From assembly GCF_963664135.1 (NCBI RefSeq), contig NZ_OY760905.1, forward strand, positions 2,444,736-2,508,735: a stretch of 64,000 nucleotides of DNA, written 5' to 3'. This DNA comes from an uncultured Acetobacterium sp. GTDB taxonomy: Bacteria > Bacillota > Clostridia > Eubacteriales > Eubacteriaceae. The position numbers and the translations under genes were made by a program. Positions within the stretch are counted from its first letter, which is position 1. Each line of letters begins with the position of its first letter. The notes under the pieces are model-generated. The model was given only the letters and a program-made list of their open reading frames with translations. It was not told where the DNA came from and did not search any database. Positions 1-8,151 of the stretch are shown piece after piece.

Positions 1-1
1 G

Positions 2-376
2 GCATTACAAGGCAGCCAGTTCCCTGAAATCTGCAAGCTATCAAACCAATCACCGAATGGTGTGTTTGGAGTTACCGCATACCAAGGATCTGGCGAAATT
101 TATTATTACATTGCGGCAGCAACCGATAAACCTGTTCCAGCGGAAATGTTCGAGTATGAAATTCCTGCTGCTACATGGGTGATTTTCGAGTGTAACGGGC
201 GTTTTAAAGAATCTATTCAAAGTATTTTCAGACGCTTCCTCACGGAATGGCTTCCATTCTCGGGATATACTTACGCAGAGTTGCCAGACATAGAAGTCTA
301 TCCGATTAGCAAAGAAAGACCGCAGGAGGGGCACTCCGAAGTGTGGATTGCGGTAAAAAAAGAAAAGGAGAATTGA
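2..376 (+). CDS. AraC-type regulator with GyrI-like effector domain (3' part, open at left edge)
   Basis: The reading frame is open from the first bases of the window, so only the C-terminal part of the gene is present. The visible protein matches the C-terminal half of the AraC/GyrI regulator at 6727-7584: both have a phenylalanine- or threonine-tryptophan segment (AATWVIFEC here), an FSEWLP/LTEWLP stretch and a closing [16 protein letters not shown] strand. In this family an N-terminal AraC DNA-binding domain is joined to a GyrI-like small-molecule-binding domain. It lies 4 bases before a second GyrI-like gene and an ABC exporter, so it probably regulates that cluster. The DNA-binding half lies outside the window and is inferred. 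A GTG at 62 is an internal codon, not a convincing start. Confidence 0.75.
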   Translation, partial: ALQGSQFPEICKLSNQSPNGVFGVTAYQGSGEIYYYIAAATDKPVPAEMFEYEIPAATWVIFECNGRFKESIQSIFRRFLTEWLPFSGYTYAELPDIEVYPISKERPQEGHSEVWIAVKKEKEN

Positions 377-380
377 ATCG

Positions 381-836
381 ATGGAATACCAAATTGAAGT
401 CAGAGACATTGAACCAATTCGCGTTGCTTTCCTACACTACAAGGGGATTGCAACCGGAGCAAATAAGTTTTTTCCAAATGTCTTCAAATCTATTCAGGGG
501 AAAACGAATGGTGCACCATTTTTCTGTTATTATGTGATGAACCCGGAGACGAAAATGGGAGAAATGGATTTATGCGTACCGACTGAAAAAATTCCTGTCG
601 GGAATGGAATAGAAGTAAAGGAAATGCCACATATCAAGGCCATTTGCGCTACACATACCGGTTCTTATGAAACCTTATATCAAGCTTATAGAGCAATCGA
701 CCAATATGCTGCGGAACATAAATTGCAATTGCAGCCACCGTTTAGGGAGGTCTACATCAAAGGGCCTGGGATGCTTTTGAAAGGGAATCCGGATAAATAT
801 ATTACAGAAATTTTGTTCTCAATCAAGGAGGAATAA
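381..836 (+). CDS. GyrI-like small-molecule-binding domain protein
   Basis: A 151-residue stand-alone protein beginning [20 protein letters not shown], the typical first strand of the GyrI/SbmC (effector-binding) fold. The GIATG segment, the central YYVMNPET strand, [12 protein letters not shown] near residue 92 and a closing [12 protein letters not shown] strand agree with the family. Such domains bind hydrophobic cationic compounds and usually serve as sensors or sequestering proteins. It begins 4 bases after the AraC/GyrI stop and ends 1 base before the ABC ATPase start, so the genes are co-transcribed and the domain may bind the exporter's substrate. There is no DNA-binding domain. The family call is good; the ligand is unknown. 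Confidence 0.8.
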   Translation: MEYQIEVRDIEPIRVAFLHYKGIATGANKFFPNVFKSIQGKTNGAPFFCYYVMNPETKMGEMDLCVPTEKIPVGNGIEVKEMPHIKAICATHTGSYETLYQAYRAIDQYAAEHKLQLQPPFREVYIKGPGMLLKGNPDKYITEILFSIKEE

Positions 837-837
837 T

Positions 838-1788
838 ATGAACGCCATATGTGTTAAAGATTTAGTTAAAAAGTATCGGAATGGGGTGCAGGCATTAGAT
901 GGTCTTACTTTGACTGTAAATGAGGGAGAAATTTTCTCGCTCTTAGGGCAAAACGGTGCGGGAAAATCAACTCTTATCAATGTGTTGACCACATATCTGC
1001 GCCCGTCATCTGGTAGCGTAATCATGTTTGGAAAAGATGTTTACCGTGAAGCAGCTGCTATTAGAACCAAAATTTCTTGTGTAGCACAGCGGACATCTAT
1101 TGATACACACCTATCTCTCACGGAAAACATGATGTTTCAAAGTAAGCTTTATAAGGTGCCAAAACCTGAAGCACAAAAACGTATAGAAACATTAATTTTC
1201 TGCTTTGGGTTAGAACGATATTTGAAGTACCCTGTTTCGTCCTATTCCGGTGGGGTAAAAAGACGGCTCGATATTGCGCTCAATATGATGTCAAACCCAA
1301 AAGTGCTATTTTTGGACGAGCCGACCGTTGGGATGGACGTTCAATCCCGCATGGCGATGTGGGATATGGTGAAAAAAATCAGAAACGATTTTGGAACCAC
1401 GATTTTCTTGACAACCCACTACTTAGAGGAAGCCGACCAGTTAAGCGATACCATCTGCATTATGAAAAATGGGAAAGAGATACTTCAAGGTACGCCTCAT
1501 GCTCTCCGAGAATACTTGCGACAGGATATGCTGAAAATCAGCTTTGTATCAAAAGAAGAAGCCAAAAGCTGTTTTGAACCGTTAAAAAGCTTTGTTAATC
1601 TGAAAGAATCGGATTTACGCCATGATAGAATTATTGCCAGTTTAAAAAACGGGCGTTACGATTTAAAAAAAGTTAATTGCTGGTTGTTGGAGCATGATAT
1701 TCCTTTTGGGGGCATAGAAATTATGCAGCCTACCTTGGAAGATGTTTTTATCAAGCTAACTGGCGAAGATCGAAAGGCGGTCAATTGA
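838..1788 (+). CDS. ABC exporter ATP-binding subunit (DrrA/CcmA type)
   Basis: A 316-residue ATPase with Walker A GQNGAGKST near residue 37, signature SYSGGVKRRLDIA, Walker B KVLFLDEPTVGMD and the switch histidine in TTHYLEEADQ. The roughly 80-residue extension after the nucleotide-binding domain is typical of the DrrA drug/antibiotic exporter group. In the signature the usual SGG(Q/M) glutamine or methionine is valine (SGGVKRR). An AAGGAGG site lies just before the ATG. The stop overlaps the start of the permease gene, so the two form one transporter. The neighbouring GyrI-type proteins suggest export of a toxic, perhaps cationic, compound; the substrate is not determined by the sequence. 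Confidence 0.9.
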   Translation: MNAICVKDLVKKYRNGVQALDGLTLTVNEGEIFSLLGQNGAGKSTLINVLTTYLRPSSGSVIMFGKDVYREAAAIRTKISCVAQRTSIDTHLSLTENMMFQSKLYKVPKPEAQKRIETLIFCFGLERYLKYPVSSYSGGVKRRLDIALNMMSNPKVLFLDEPTVGMDVQSRMAMWDMVKKIRNDFGTTIFLTTHYLEEADQLSDTICIMKNGKEILQGTPHALREYLRQDMLKISFVSKEEAKSCFEPLKSFVNLKESDLRHDRIIASLKNGRYDLKKVNCWLLEHDIPFGGIEIMQPTLEDVFIKLTGEDRKAVN

Positions 1789-2543
1789 TGGGAGTTTTTA
1801 CTCTACTCCAGCGCAATGTTAAATGGCGCTTCCATAATGCATTCACCATTATAATGACAATTTTACAACCTATTCTTTGGCTGGTTTTATATAGCGCCGT
1901 TGCCGGGCAGTCTATGCAGGGTATTGGAATTAAGAACTATTCTGCCTTTATTCTCCCTGGACTTATTGTACTGGTAAGCTTTGGAGCTTGCAGCAGCAGC
2001 GGCATTATGAATTACTTGATGAAAACGGATGGTAGTTTTTACCGGGTATTGATTGCTCCGGTTCAAAGAAGTTCGATTGTACTCGGACAAGTATTAGAAG
2101 CGGTATTATGTACTTTCATTGAAGTTGCTATTATGTGTATTGTCAGTCTATTCTTTTCTGTGAAAATTGCATCCGGATTTGTAGGATTGATCCTAATTGC
2201 TTTGCTGGTATTTATGACAGCGTTCTTTATGGCAGGACTTACTTATGCGATTAGTCTTTGCCTTCCAAATGAAGTCATTTACGAAACAGTGATGAACGCA
2301 ATTGTCCTGCCGCTCTTCTTTCTAAGCACAGCATTATTTCCGGTGGACAGATTATCCGGAGGATTGGCAATTGCGGTTAATCTAAACCCGTTTACGCACG
2401 TAATTAACGCCGTACGAGCTTTGATTTTGCAGGGGAATATTGCTGTCCGTGATGTTATCCTTGTCTTTCTTTTACTGGCGGTTATGTGCTTTATTAGTTT
2501 TTCATGGGCATTACAGAGATTAAAAAAGGAAACAAGTTTATAG
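1788..2543 (+). CDS. ABC-2 type permease (DrrB-like)
   Basis: About 251 residues with six hydrophobic segments, beginning MGVFTLLQRNVKWRFHNAF and containing the ABC-2 signature region LNPFTHVINAVRALI near the C-terminus. It is the membrane partner of the preceding ATPase, forming a DrrAB-like exporter in the cytoplasmic membrane. The ATG overlaps the ATPase stop in a TGATG junction, indicating translational coupling. A TTG one codon earlier is in frame but less likely. Length is normal for ABC-2 permeases. Confidence 0.88.
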   Translation: MGVFTLLQRNVKWRFHNAFTIIMTILQPILWLVLYSAVAGQSMQGIGIKNYSAFILPGLIVLVSFGACSSSGIMNYLMKTDGSFYRVLIAPVQRSSIVLGQVLEAVLCTFIEVAIMCIVSLFFSVKIASGFVGLILIALLVFMTAFFMAGLTYAISLCLPNEVIYETVMNAIVLPLFFLSTALFPVDRLSGGLAIAVNLNPFTHVINAVRALILQGNIAVRDVILVFLLLAVMCFISFSWALQRLKKETSL

Positions 2544-2580
2544 GTATCGTATTTTCTGATGCGGTTAATATGGAAAGAGC

Positions 2581-3072
2581 TTAAATTAAGAGGTCATTCA
2601 AACAAATAATTTTACTGCCTTTACTTTCATAATAACGTAACATTTCGTCAATTTTCCTTTTATCATAACTGGTAACGCAATCGGATAGGACATTAACCCC
2701 ATAATTTGCTTTGCGTAAGTTGTAACAGGTTGATTTAACACAAGCAACAGCATCTGCTCCTGCTATGTAGAAATCACATATTTCATTTTCACTAATAAAG
2801 TCTGTAAATTCTTCACAGCTTAATGCGTTTCCTTTGCATTTTGTAAAAACATTTTTTGATACTATTTTCAAGTCTGAAGCTAATTCAGACCCATGTGTAT
2901 TGGGTTTAAGAGTCCTCGTGCCGGCTGATAAATTTTCATGCCGGATATAAATAACATGAATAGTATGATTGACGGCCCAATCAATCGCTTTATTGATTGG
3001 GTCAATAACATCTTTGTAATTCTTTGTGATGTCATTTTGAATATCGATTATTACCAAGGCTTTTTTCTGCAT
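2581..3072 (-). CDS. Cysteine hydrolase, isochorismatase family
   Basis: A 163-residue protein starting MQKKALVIIDIQNDITKN. The aspartate in VIIDIQND, the lysine in KCKGNALS and the cysteine in GADAVACVKSTCYNL match the Asp-Lys-Cys catalytic triad of isochorismatase-like hydrolases (nicotinamidase group). The start at 3072 is preferred over an ATG 54 bases upstream because AGGAGG lies 7 bases before it (cctcct at 3080-3085). The gene converges on the ABC exporter and diverges from the WYL regulator at 3191, which may control it. The substrate is not predictable. A GATCGGTCGATCGAT dyad lies in the leader. Confidence 0.82.
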   Translation of the reverse strand: MQKKALVIIDIQNDITKNYKDVIDPINKAIDWAVNHTIHVIYIRHENLSAGTRTLKPNTHGSELASDLKIVSKNVFTKCKGNALSCEEFTDFISENEICDFYIAGADAVACVKSTCYNLRKANYGVNVLSDCVTSYDKRKIDEMLRYYESKGSKIICLNDLLI

Positions 3073-3190
3073 CGTGTTTCCTCCTGATCGGTCGATCGAT
3101 TTGTTTGTTTTTATTATATCGTGCAATTATTGACAACAGTATGGCAACAATCTATAATGAAAACAACAAATTTGGGAAGGCGGCGATCCG

Positions 3191-4123
3191 ATGAAAGTTG
3201 ACAGGCTGGTTAGCATTATTATGATACTCCTTGATAAAAAGCGGATCTGCGCACAGGAGTTGGCAGATAAGTTTGAAGTTTCACCCCGCACAATCTACCG
3301 CGATATCGGCACGATCAACATGGCGGGTATTCCTGTTCGCGGGGCATCGGGAGTGGGCGGCGGCTTTGAAATCATGCCGGAATACAAGATTGATAAAAAG
3401 GTTTTTTCGACAGCCGATCTTTCCGCGATCTTGATGGGGCTTTCCAGTCTTTCTAACATGATCCGCGGTGATGAACTGGTAAACGCCCTTGCGAAAGTCA
3501 AGAGTTTTATCCCCGCCGACAGAGCGAAAGACATTGAATTAAAAGCAAATCAAATCTGTATCGATTTAAGTCCGTGGATGGGCAACCGGAACGTACAACC
3601 CTATTTAGAAATGATTAAAACAACCTTGCAGGAAAGCAAGCTACTTTCGTTTGAATATGCCGACCGCTACGGAAATAAAACCGCCCGAACAGCCGAACCG
3701 TATCAGCTTGTCTTGAAAAGTAGTCATTGGTATTGGCAAGGGTATTGCCATAAAAGAAATGATTTTCGCTTATTTAAACTATCCCGCATATCAAACCTAC
3801 AAATACAAGCGGAATCTTTTACGCCACGAGATTATCAAAAACCACAGTTAGATTTTGTTGATCTTTTGGCAACGCTGCAAACAAAAATAAAAATTCGGAT
3901 TCATAAATCTGTCATGGATCGGGTACTTGATTATTGCCCTTATGAAGACTTTTCGCCAGACGGTGATGCGCATTTCATTGTTCGTTTTCCTTTCATCGAG
4001 AACGAATACCATTACATGATTCTTTTCAGTTTTGGCGATAAATGCGAGTGTTTAGAACCATTACATATCCGCTCCGAAATGAAGCGTCGAATACATGATA
4101 TCGCGGCCATATACGAAAGTTAA
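3191..4123 (+). CDS. YafY-type transcriptional regulator (HTH_11 + WYL)
   Basis: A 310-residue one-component regulator. Residues 1-60 form a DeoR/HTH_11 winged helix (ELADKFEVSPRTIYRDIGTI, then a GGGFEI wing). Residues 140-310 form a WYL domain in which the motif reads WYWQGYC. WYL domains sense ligands, sometimes nucleotides. A GGGAAGG site precedes the ATG. The gene is divergent from the cysteine hydrolase with 118 bases between them, a common arrangement for regulator and target. It is the best in-window template for recognising the broken WYL-regulator fragment at 16175-16300. Confidence 0.9.
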   Translation: MKVDRLVSIIMILLDKKRICAQELADKFEVSPRTIYRDIGTINMAGIPVRGASGVGGGFEIMPEYKIDKKVFSTADLSAILMGLSSLSNMIRGDELVNALAKVKSFIPADRAKDIELKANQICIDLSPWMGNRNVQPYLEMIKTTLQESKLLSFEYADRYGNKTARTAEPYQLVLKSSHWYWQGYCHKRNDFRLFKLSRISNLQIQAESFTPRDYQKPQLDFVDLLATLQTKIKIRIHKSVMDRVLDYCPYEDFSPDGDAHFIVRFPFIENEYHYMILFSFGDKCECLEPLHIRSEMKRRIHDIAAIYES

Positions 4124-4160
4124 TACATGGAATAAGATGAAAAAGAGAAAAAAGACGAAA

Positions 4161-4179
4161 AAGACAAATGAGTTGTCTT
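4161..4179. terminator. Weak hairpin after the WYL regulator
   Basis: Arms AAGACAA and TTGTCTT with a five-base loop, followed by GTCCTTTTT. It is short and the T-run is offset, so it is only a tentative terminator for the gene ending at 4123. Confidence 0.35.
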
Positions 4180-4306
4180 GTCCTTTTTATTCTGTTCCAA
4201 CTTTCAAGCCTATCAATGGACAGGCAATATTTTGTCTGCTTTGGCGATTAAGGCAAAAAATAATAATAAATAATAATACAAGTTTAGATGTAAAGCGAGG
4301 ATACCT

Positions 4307-5059
4307 ATGAATACTGATTTTATAAACTTAACAACAGAAAATCTTGCGGGTGAGCATTTATGCTGTATTATCCGCAGTAAAAAGGCCCATCCTGGTATTG
4401 ACGCAAAGCGACAATGGCTGTCAGAGCGACTCAATGAAGGTCATGTCTTTAGAAAGTTAAATGAAAAAGCGACGGTTTTTATAGAATATGCGCCGCTGGA
4501 AACCGCTTGGGTGCCGATAACGGGTGACAACTATTATTATCTGTATTGTTTATGGATTTCTGGTAGTCACAAAGGAAAAGGGTATGGGAAATCGCTTTTG
4601 GAGTATTGTTTGGCTGATGCCAAAGAAAAGGGGAAATCCGGTATTTGTATGCTCGGAGCAAAAAAACAAAAAGCTTGGCTTTCGGATCAATCATTTGTGA
4701 AGAAGTTCGGCTTTGAGGTTGTTGATACCACCGATAATGGATATGAATTGCTGGCGCTTTCTTTTGACGGAACAACGCCAAAATTCGCACACAATGTTAA
4801 AACCCAAGCAATCGAGAGCAAAGAGCTCACCATTTATTATGATATGCAATGCCCCTATATCTATCAAAACATTGAGAAGATAAAACAGTATTGTGAAACA
4901 AATGAGGTTCCGGTATCTTTAATTCAAGTGGATACGCTCCAAAAAGCAAAGGAACTGCCGTGTGTTTTTAATAATTGGGCTGTGTTTTATAAAGGGAAAT
5001 TTGAGACCGTGAATTTGTTAGATGTCGCCTATTTGAAGAGAATACTTAAATCAGGATGA
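4307..5059 (+). CDS. GNAT N-acetyltransferase with YoaP-like C-terminal domain
   Basis: A 250-residue protein. Residues 70-150 form a GNAT fold with the acetyl-CoA loop GSHKGKGYGKSLLEYCL. Residues 170-245 resemble the YoaP domain, beginning TIYYDMQCPYIYQN and ending with the conserved FYKGKF strand. Proteins of this architecture are common in Firmicutes; their substrate is unknown. The ATG follows GCGAGGATACCT. Its last codons and stop (CAGGATGA) coincide with the left end of a degenerate second copy of the selO 3' end, so the original C-terminus may have been replaced or clipped by that recombination. The family assignment itself is secure. Confidence 0.85.
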   Translation: MNTDFINLTTENLAGEHLCCIIRSKKAHPGIDAKRQWLSERLNEGHVFRKLNEKATVFIEYAPLETAWVPITGDNYYYLYCLWISGSHKGKGYGKSLLEYCLADAKEKGKSGICMLGAKKQKAWLSDQSFVKKFGFEVVDTTDNGYELLALSFDGTTPKFAHNVKTQAIESKELTIYYDMQCPYIYQNIEKIKQYCETNEVPVSLIQVDTLQKAKELPCVFNNWAVFYKGKFETVNLLDVAYLKRILKSG

Positions 5060-5199
5060 TTTTAAGCCCTTACAGCGATTATATAGAAGTCCGTCAATCA
5101 CCATACGATTACAATTTGCTTAATAAGGACAATGACACCACCGGAATCGTCGAATAGTCCCGATAAGACGTATTGTGGGACGTGATTTCAAATAAGGCG
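5052..5199 (+). pseudogene. Degenerate fragment of the selO 3' end
   Basis: Reading from 5052, about 148 bases can be aligned with 14170-14319, which covers the last 45 codons of selO and a few bases beyond. Long identical runs include GATTTTAAGCCCTT, CAATCACCATACGATTACAA and GTATTGTGGGACGTGATTT. Roughly 85% of positions agree by eye, with single-base indels that break the frame. It has no start or ribosome site and is not expected to be expressed as protein. The fragment begins inside the final codons of the GNAT gene. Confidence 0.88.
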
Positions 5200-5411
5200 C
5201 TATTTAGAATAATCATGAAGTGTGGACCATGAAATCTCCCCACGGCATAGCCACGCTATGTAGTTGAACAGGCTCTGCCGCATGAACATAGGAACAAGTT
5301 ACCCACATCTGAAAAACATAGGCAAAAAATCGAAATAATTACCCATGTTTATTGCAATGGGGAAGAACTACGCTTACAATAGGAATAACTAAAGGTTTAG
5401 GAGTTGAAGAA
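5200..5411. other. Intergenic stretch with no recognised feature
   Basis: No open reading frame of note, hairpin terminator or clear promoter is visible between the selO fragment and the Fic gene, apart from AGGAG at 5398-5402 serving the Fic start. Confidence 0.5.
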
Positions 5412-6497
5412 ATGAGTGTTTCGGTAAAGAAACTACCGCCTGCTATTGAACTTGAGACTAAAATAGTATTAAAGCAATTAACCCGTGCCCATCGAGCCCT
5501 GGCGGAACTCAAAGGCTTTGCTGAGATGATACCGAATAAGAATATTTTGATCAATGCAGTGACAATCATTGAAGCAAAAGACAGCTCGGAAATAGAAAAT
5601 ATCATCACCACCCATGATGAATTATTTAGAGCAATGAGTGGAGAAAACGATCAGAATCCTGATGCAAAAGAAGTTGTAAATTACCGGTCGGCACTTTGGC
5701 ATGGGTACCAATTGGTTAAAGACAACGGTTTTTTGTCAACGAATATGATTATTGAAGTGCAAGGGCTGATTGAACTGAATCGTGCCGGCATTCGGAAATT
5801 GCCAGGTACGGTGCTAAAAAATGAAGCAACTGGTGAAATCGTTTATACGCCGCCGATGGGCGAACAGGAAATTGTAGGTCTTTTATCTAATTTAGAACAA
5901 TACATTAATATGGTAGCGGCTGATGATCACATTGATCCCCTTGTCAAGCTGGCAGTCATTCATTATCAATTTGAGTCGATTCATCCTTTTTATGATGGAA
6001 ATGGAAGGACTGGCCGAATCATTAATGTTTTGTATTTAGTGTTGCAGAAACTTTTAGATAGCCCGATTCTATATTTGAGTAAATATATTATCCGAAATAA
6101 AGCAACTTACTATCGGTTACTCCAGGAAGTACGGGTTAAAGAAAACTGGGAAGAATGGATTTTATTTATCCTCAAAGGAATCGAAGAAACAGCGATTGAA
6201 ACGCTGATATTAGTGAAAGAAATCAATAAACTGATGGAAAATACAGCAGAAGCGTTAAAGGAAAGACTGCCAAAAGTATATTCTAAAGAGCTGGTGAATT
6301 TGATCTTTTATGAATTTTACACCAAAATTACATATATTGAAGAAGGACTAAAGATCTCAAGAAAGACGGCCGCAAAGTATTTATCGGATTTGGAAACAGA
6401 GGGATTTTTAGCATCGGAAAAAATAGGACGTGAACGTATTTATCTGAATAAAAGCCTGTTTGAAATTGTCAAAAATTCCGAAAAAACATTCAAGTAA
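5412..6497 (+). CDS. Fic-domain AMP-transferase with C-terminal winged helix
   Basis: A 361-residue protein. The catalytic Fic motif HPFYDGNGRTGR begins at His191. An N-terminal inhibitory helix carries SSEIEN at residues 58-63, fitting the S/TxxxE(G/N) motif of class II Fic proteins, in which the glutamate blocks ATP until released. The C-terminal ~80 residues look like a winged helix (ISRKTAAKYLSDLETEGFL). Fic proteins of this build attach AMP to target proteins and often act on themselves or on partner proteins. The ATG at 5412 is chosen over one 60 bases upstream because AGGAG lies 9 bases before it. No antitoxin gene is adjacent, as expected when inhibition is internal. Confidence 0.9.
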   Translation: MSVSVKKLPPAIELETKIVLKQLTRAHRALAELKGFAEMIPNKNILINAVTIIEAKDSSEIENIITTHDELFRAMSGENDQNPDAKEVVNYRSALWHGYQLVKDNGFLSTNMIIEVQGLIELNRAGIRKLPGTVLKNEATGEIVYTPPMGEQEIVGLLSNLEQYINMVAADDHIDPLVKLAVIHYQFESIHPFYDGNGRTGRIINVLYLVLQKLLDSPILYLSKYIIRNKATYYRLLQEVRVKENWEEWILFILKGIEETAIETLILVKEINKLMENTAEALKERLPKVYSKELVNLIFYEFYTKITYIEEGLKISRKTAAKYLSDLETEGFLASEKIGRERIYLNKSLFEIVKNSEKTFK

Positions 6498-6626
6498 AGC
6501 GGATAAAAAGATAAATGCGCATAAAAAACATTAGTATTTATGGCACTAAGAGGTTATCGGTATTTCCCGATGAATATTAGAGTTAGCGGGGATTCGTACC
6601 GATTTATGACAAAATCATTCAGGAGC

Positions 6627-6652
6627 GTCTGATTTTTTATAAAAAATCAGAC
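6627..6652. promoter_or_regulatory. Perfect 26-bp palindrome upstream of the AraC regulator
   Basis: Arms GTCTGATTTTTTA and TAAAAAATCAGAC abut with no loop. It lies 130 bases after the Fic stop and 75 bases before the AraC/GyrI start. It could be an operator or, read as RNA, a terminator for the Fic gene. No clear T-run follows on the plus strand. Confidence 0.5.
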
Positions 6653-6726
6653 AAAACAAAGCAGGCATTGTCGGGAAACGGTAGTTGCCGCAGGATATAC
6701 TGTTATTACAGCAGGAGGTGTTAGGC

Positions 6727-7584
6727 ATGGAATGGATGAAAGCTATTGGCGAAGCGGTCGATTATATCGAAAGTCACATGACCGAAGATATTACGACAGA
6801 TGATGTTGCAAATCATGTTTGTATATCGAGCTTCTATTTCCAAAAAGGATTTAGCATGTTATGTGGTTACTCAATAATGGAATATATCCGCAATCGCAGG
6901 CTGGCTCTGGCCGGAGTCGCATTAACGAATAGTGATGCTAAAATCATTGATATTGCAATGATGTACGGATATGATTCACCGGATAGTTTTACCAAAGCTT
7001 TTACTCGTTTTCACGGCAGCACACCTTCTCAGGTGCGAAAGGACAGTAATATGATTAAGTCCTTTGCACCGCTGAGATTAACAATATCTTTGAAAGGTGG
7101 TTATCTTATGGATTACAAGATTACAAAAAAAGACAGTTTTATTATTCTGGCTTCGGCAAAAGAATTTTCTTACGAGAATGCCAAACAGGAAATTCCCGCT
7201 TTCTGGCAGGAGCATTATGCATCGGGGAAAGGTCAGACGGTTTGTGGCATGTTTGGAATTAACATCGACGAGGAAATGGGCAATGAAAAATTTGAGTATT
7301 TGATCGCCGATGTTTACAATCCTCTTATGGATATTCCTGAAGGTTTTATTACCAAAACAATCCCGGCGTTCACCTGGGCAGTTTTTCCCTGTAAAGGAGC
7401 GATGCCGATTTCGATTCAAAATGTGAATGCAAAAATATTTTCGGAATGGCTACCCACATTAAAGGAGTATGAATTTGCCGCCGGTTACTGTGTTGAAATG
7501 TACGATGCGCCTGATAAATATCCCAAGGGAACACAGGATGAAAATTATTATGCGGAGATCTGGATTCCAATAAAAAGAAAATAA
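6727..7584 (+). CDS. AraC-family regulator with GyrI-like effector domain
   Basis: A 285-residue protein. Residues 1-105 hold the two helix-turn-helix motifs of AraC regulators (DDVANHVCISSFYFQKGF and IIDIAMMYGYDSPDSFTKAF). From about residue 120 comes a GyrI-like domain (FIILASAKEFSY, FTWAVFPCKG, closing AEIWIPIK). The ATG is chosen because AGGAGGTG sits 6 bases before it. Regulators of this build resemble Rob and the BltR/BmrR-like sensors and respond to toxic compounds. It is paralogous to the protein cut by the left edge of the window. No obvious target gene is adjacent; it ends in a strong bidirectional terminator. Confidence 0.9.
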   Translation: MEWMKAIGEAVDYIESHMTEDITTDDVANHVCISSFYFQKGFSMLCGYSIMEYIRNRRLALAGVALTNSDAKIIDIAMMYGYDSPDSFTKAFTRFHGSTPSQVRKDSNMIKSFAPLRLTISLKGGYLMDYKITKKDSFIILASAKEFSYENAKQEIPAFWQEHYASGKGQTVCGMFGINIDEEMGNEKFEYLIADVYNPLMDIPEGFITKTIPAFTWAVFPCKGAMPISIQNVNAKIFSEWLPTLKEYEFAAGYCVEMYDAPDKYPKGTQDENYYAEIWIPIKRK

Positions 7585-7631
7585 AGCTATAAGACCCTGC
7601 AACCACGATGGGAGCAGGGTCTTATAGCTTT
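7583..7631. terminator. Strong bidirectional terminator
   Basis: Perfect 18-bp arms 7583-7600 and 7614-7631 (AAAGCTATAAGACCCTGC and its complement) with a 13-base loop. It starts at the AraC/GyrI stop codon and also lies just beyond the end of the converging gene at 7665. Confidence 0.85.
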
Positions 7632-7664
7632 ATGTAGAGAAAACGAAATGTCACCTCGGCACAG

Positions 7665-7946
7665 TTAGGCTTTCTTTTTACCATCGTCGATAATTTCGAT
7701 TTCTAAATAATCAAACCAAATGGATTCGATAAACTGGTCTTGACGAAAAGTTGTCTTGGAAATCTGATTAAGTTCTTTTGTATTTTTGTCAAACCACATT
7801 GGTTTTTCTAAATCAAAGTCATGGCAGAAGGTCTCTAAAGCAGCTTGGATTTTATCATATATATTCAAAGATTTGTTATCAATTTCGATAACTTTTTCTT
7901 CTAAAAATTTGTTGTTTTTCATGATTTTTCCCCAAATTCGAACCAC
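7665..7946 (-). CDS. Conserved hypothetical protein
   Basis: A 93-residue acidic soluble protein beginning VRIWGKIMKNNKFLEE. I recognise the general pattern (short RVW/RIWAKI start, an aromatic FCHDFDLEKPMWF segment and a C-terminal WFDYLEIEII strand) from uncharacterised Firmicute proteins, but no function is known to me. The GTG at 7946 is preferred because GAGAGGT lies 8 bases upstream; an ATG at 7922 has no good site. It stands alone between a terminator and the ABC permease gene. Confidence 0.65.
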   Translation of the reverse strand: MVRIWGKIMKNNKFLEEKVIEIDNKSLNIYDKIQAALETFCHDFDLEKPMWFDKNTKELNQISKTTFRQDQFIESIWFDYLEIEIIDDGKKKA

Positions 7947-8151
7947 GTTTTTTACCTCTCAATCATCAATTTGCGGTTACATCCAGATAAGATTTTTAAA
8001 TACCTGTAAAATGGACATATGTTGAGTATAAGGGGTGACGAGGGAAATGTAAAGAAAATTGGATTTTTCGTTTTTGTAATAGGACATATTGTTTGTCGGG
8101 AAACCGGAATTATCTGGCAAAATACTGGTGCCATCAGGTATGACCGATGGT

